Below are positions 61,548 through 64,000 of a stretch of DNA of 64,000 bases, in pieces. Position 1 is the first letter of the stretch, and each line of letters begins with the position of its first letter. A program made the translations under genes and the position numbers. The notes beneath the pieces are model-generated. The model was not told the DNA's origin. It saw nothing but the letters and a program-made list of their open reading frames with translations, and searched no databases. Source of the stretch: an uncultured Arcanobacterium sp. (GTDB lineage Bacteria > Actinomycetota > Actinomycetes > Actinomycetales > Actinomycetaceae); contig CAUAGM010000002.1 of assembly GCA_958428545.1 (NCBI GenBank), positions 186,001-250,000 on the forward strand. Direction: 5' to 3'.

Positions 61548-62105
61548 TCAGACCTCAAGAAGTTCTTTCTCTTTGCTATCGAGCATGGAATCTACTTGAT
61601 CCACAAATTTCTTTGTGAGGGAATCGAGTTCTTTTTCTGCGCGAGCCACATCGTCTTCGCCGGCCTCGCCATCTTTCTTAATTTTATCAAGCTCGTCTTT
61701 TGCTTTACGACGCACACCGCGCACACTCACGCGAGCTTCTTCTGCCTTGGTTTTAGCAAGTTTCACATAATCTTTACGGCGTTCCTGCGTCAGCGGTGGC
61801 ATATTGATACGCAAAATCTGCCCGTCATCTGTAGGATTGACGCCGAGATCGGATTCAGCAATCGCCTTCTCAATATCACGCATTGCGCTGCGGTCATACG
61901 GCGTAATAATCACTGTGCGCGCTTCTGGAATACTTACAGTTGCAAGCTGTTGAAGCGGTGTTGGCGCTCCGTAGTATTCTACGATCAGCGAGGTAAACAT
62001 CTCTGGATTTGCTCGCCCTGATCTAATTTTTTGGAAATCACTGCGCGCTACTTCGAGCGCTTTTTCCATCTTTTCTTCTGCCTCAAGAAGTACGTCATCA
62101 ATCAT
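61548..62105 (-). CDS. frr: Ribosome recycling factor
   Basis: With EF-G, splits the post-termination ribosome. The 185-residue protein has the RRF three-helix bundle and beta-domain: KMEKALEVARSDFQKIRSGRANPEMF, VEYYGAPTPLQQLATVSIPEARTVIITPYD, MPPLTQERRKDYVKLAKTKAEEARVSVRGVRRKAKDELDK. AAGGA lies eight bases ahead of ATG 62105. It follows pyrH by 157 bp of AT-rich sequence containing only short degenerate repeats. Confidence 0.97.
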   Translation of the reverse strand: MIDDVLLEAEEKMEKALEVARSDFQKIRSGRANPEMFTSLIVEYYGAPTPLQQLATVSIPEARTVIITPYDRSAMRDIEKAIAESDLGVNPTDDGQILRINMPPLTQERRKDYVKLAKTKAEEARVSVRGVRRKAKDELDKIKKDGEAGEDDVARAEKELDSLTKKFVDQVDSMLDSKEKELLEV

Positions 62106-62262
62106 CGTATATCCTTATATATCCGCTATTTTCGTTGTCGTTTGCCTACACATTTGCCAAGTGTTCGTCTATGCGCTTACCTATTGTGCTATCTTGCACT
62201 GTGTAGTGCTGTGTGCATACATGCACGTAACGTATCTGACCCGCACTGCGTAAGCATAAACG

Positions 62263-62991
62263 TCACTCAGTTACTAGAGTACCGATTTTTTCACCGCGCA
62301 GAGCGCGAGTCACGTTACCGGGAGTCGTCATCCCAAAAACGCGCATTCGCATACCATTATCTTGGCACAGCGAGAAAGCAGCAGCATCAACCACTTTTAA
62401 TCCGCGCCGCAACGCCTCCTCATAGGTGAGGCAATCGAGTTTCGTCGCTGAGGGATCCTTACGAGGATCTGCCGTATACACACCATCCACACCATTTTTT
62501 CCAACGAGCAGTTCATCGCAGCGCAACTCTAATGCCCGCTGGGCAGATACAGTATCTGTAGAAAAGAACGGCATACCAGCACCAGCACCAAATATCACCA
62601 CGCGCCCCTTTTCAAGGTGACGAATAGCTCGCAGCGGAATATACGGCTCCGCAACTTGAGTCATCGTAATCGCACTTTGAACACGTGTCGGCACTCCTGA
62701 ACGTTCAAGGAAATCCTGAAGAGCCACCGCATTAATAACTGTACCAAGCATTCCCATATAGTCTGCCCGAGCGCGATCCATGCCATTCTCCTGAAGTTCC
62801 ACACCTCGGAAGAAATTACCACCGCCTACCACGATACCTACCTGCACGCCATCTGCCACAGCATGCGCAATCTGCTCCGAAATTCCAGTGAGAACGCCAG
62901 TATCTAAACCAATAGCACCCCCGCCAAAAACTTCTCCTGAAAGTTTCAACAATACGCGTCTGCGCGAATCGTGATTCCAATCGCCTTCCAC
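62263..62991 (-). CDS. pyrH: Uridylate kinase
   Basis: Phosphorylates UMP to UDP. The 242-residue protein is of the hexameric amino-acid-kinase fold: VLLKLSGEVFGG, GIVVGGGNFFRGVELQ, DYMGMLGTVINAVALQD, VIFGAGAGMPFFSTDTVSAQRALEL, KNGVDGVYTADPRKDPSA and MRMRVFGM. GTG 62991 is chosen because GGAAGG lies seven bases upstream; a TTG (63006) and an ATG (62997) sit inside or next to that site. In most bacteria rpsB-tsf precede pyrH; here the neighbour is a divergent MFS gene, so the operon is broken at this point. Confidence 0.95.
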   Translation of the reverse strand: MEGDWNHDSRRRVLLKLSGEVFGGGAIGLDTGVLTGISEQIAHAVADGVQVGIVVGGGNFFRGVELQENGMDRARADYMGMLGTVINAVALQDFLERSGVPTRVQSAITMTQVAEPYIPLRAIRHLEKGRVVIFGAGAGMPFFSTDTVSAQRALELRCDELLVGKNGVDGVYTADPRKDPSATKLDCLTYEEALRRGLKVVDAAAFSLCQDNGMRMRVFGMTTPGNVTRALRGEKIGTLVTE

Positions 62992-63094
62992 TCTCATTCC
63001 TTCCAACGGTAGGTATATGCCACGTACATTTTACCCCAATAACTGCGAGGAAATGCACACGCACACGAGAGAAGAATTTTGGGCATTATCAACT

Positions 63095-63110
63095 AAACTT
63101 TGTGAAGTTT
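63095..63110. promoter_or_regulatory. Inverted repeat upstream of the MFS exporter gene (candidate operator)
   Basis: AAACTT-TGTG-AAGTTT, perfect 6-bp arms, in the 159-bp divergent region between pyrH and the MFS gene and about 40 bp before the MFS start. It has the size and symmetry of a TetR/MarR-type site; no regulator gene is in view. Confidence 0.4.
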
Positions 63111-63150
63111 GAAAAGAATGATATGGGATAGATAGAAATAGAGACAGACG

Positions 63151-64000
63151 ATGAACGGTACCTACGAAGACGAAAACAAAAATGAAACCGACCACAGCAA
63201 CGCTCACAGCAGCGATACTATCAACTCTCCAAACGCCAAGATGAGAGATTCCAGCAGCATTCAAGTACCAGGAGCCTCTAGAATCTACAGCAGAAAGAAG
63301 CTTCTTTTTGTGCTTCTTCTACCTTTACTGATGTCTCTTATGCAAGTGGGATCTGTCAATACTGTGCTCAACACAATGCAGGATGCTTTAGATGCCACAG
63401 ACGCTCAGCTCCAGTGGATTATTTCTGGATATTCTCTCGTTATCGGAATCACACTTGTGCCTTCGGGAAGGATCGGAGATATTTTTGGTCGTTCCAGCAC
63501 ATTTATCGTCGGACTAGCCATCTTTTCACTGGCTTCTTTTTCTATCGGGTTCGCTGCAGATGCCACGACGGTTAATCTTCTTCGCATAGCTCAAGGCATT
63601 GGTGCAGGTATCCTCTCTCCACAAATCAACGGGCTTATTCAGGAACACTTCACAGGCACAGCACGGGCGCGCGCTTTCGCTCTCATGGGTTTAGTGATTG
63701 CCGCAAGTTTTGCTGCAGGGCCAGTAATGAGCGGAACAACCGTCGCCCTCTTCGGAGAATCAATCGGCTGGCGCATGAGCTTCTGGCTCAACTTTCCGCT
63801 TGGAATAATCGGAATTATCCTTTCATTCTTCTGGCTTCCTTTCGGGAAAGAACGCCGCACAATCGGGGCACACAAAGATGAAGCTCAACACGAATATGAA
63901 GAGCGCGAAAAACAGTATGGGCGATCTCCCGCCAAGCGCGCATCAAGCTGGAAAAATATTGATCTCGACCCAATCGGTATGCTGATTCTCTGTATATGCG
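63151..64000 (+). CDS. MFS multidrug exporter of the DHA2 (EmrB/QacA) type, N-terminal part
   Basis: The first 283 codons of a 14-helix-type proton-driven exporter, cut by the right edge. A polar ~45-residue start (NGTYEDENKNETDHSNAHSS) precedes helix 1 (LLFVLLLPLLMSLMQVGSVNTVLN), then DATDAQLQWIISGYSLVIG (motif of helix 2), GRIGDIFGRSSTFIVG (motif A), LLRIAQGIGAGILSPQ (motif B) and the motif C-like FAAGPVMSGTTVALFGESIGWRMSFWLNFPLG, typical of DHA2. ATG 63151 has only a weak GAGAC upstream. Substrates cannot be predicted; a palindrome in front suggests ligand-responsive control. Confidence 0.85.
   Translation, partial: MNGTYEDENKNETDHSNAHSSDTINSPNAKMRDSSSIQVPGASRIYSRKKLLFVLLLPLLMSLMQVGSVNTVLNTMQDALDATDAQLQWIISGYSLVIGITLVPSGRIGDIFGRSSTFIVGLAIFSLASFSIGFAADATTVNLLRIAQGIGAGILSPQINGLIQEHFTGTARARAFALMGLVIAASFAAGPVMSGTTVALFGESIGWRMSFWLNFPLGIIGIILSFFWLPFGKERRTIGAHKDEAQHEYEEREKQYGRSPAKRASSWKNIDLDPIGMLILCIC

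Overview
The window comes from an actinobacterium, most likely a comparatively AT-rich member of the Actinomycetaceae; the genus cannot be fixed from sequence alone. The markers are a WhiB protein, an AdnA/AdnB helicase-nuclease pair, DUF3107 and DUF3117 proteins, the DUF4081-GNAT/ispG/rseP/dxr block, the PRC-MgtE_N-CBS/DUF1003/mrp block and a three-subunit sdhCAB. Several of these blocks keep the order known from Mycobacterium (guaB-whiB-groES-tsaD..., adnA-adnB, mrp cluster, dxr-rseP-ispG-GNAT). No rRNA, tRNA, CRISPR array, insertion sequence or prophage was found. The bulk is core chromosome; the accessory part is one pair of cell-wall-anchored surface proteins.

Layout. 1-412: start of pyrC, leaving the window on the left. 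830-1570: DnaQ-like exonuclease. 2338-6277: two LPXTG proteins (a pilin-like shaft protein and a larger adhesin) with long G/C homopolymers in front of each and no sortase nearby. 6786-12611: guaB, whiB, groES, a THUMP-like methyltransferase and tsaD. 12791-16269: sdhC-sdhA-sdhB. 16459-23793: rimI, tsaB, an unknown membrane protein, tsaE, alr, nnr and glmS, all leftward. 23957-31200: coaA, purF, an M23 hydrolase with ftsX and ftsE, and prfB. 31419-42318: an APH-fold phosphotransferase, adnB-adnA, DUF3107 and a DEAD-box helicase. 42357-49429: marC/PHP facing pepP, then the CBS/MgtE_N protein, DUF1003, mrp and an O-methyltransferase. 49426-62991: a long leftward run of DUF3117, lpdA-like, proS, vanZ-like, GNAT, ispG, rseP, dxr, DivIVA-domain, rlmN, cdsA, frr and pyrH. 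63151-64000: start of a DHA2-type MFS exporter.

How the genes work together. Themes are envelope building (glmS, alr, the FtsEX-M23 module, cdsA, dxr/ispG isoprenoids, rseP), nucleotide synthesis (pyrC, guaB, purF, pyrH), t6A tRNA modification (tsaB/D/E with rimI), translation (prfB, frr, proS, rlmN), respiration or fumarate reduction (sdhCAB) and DNA repair (adnAB). Many units are translationally coupled by 1-4 bp overlaps.

Three cross-cutting observations stand out. First, at least ten transcription units have a -10-like hexamer (usually TANNNT) exactly 6-7 nt before the ATG/GTG, the geometry of leaderless mRNA; this also settles several start codons. Second, the two surface-protein genes each have a 9-10 bp poly-G/C tract 87-135 bp upstream, which suggests phase-variable expression. 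Third, the gene-free stretches are full of short tandem duplications (11-47 bp units), several running across a stop codon, so this genome seems to gain intergenic DNA by local duplication at gene ends.
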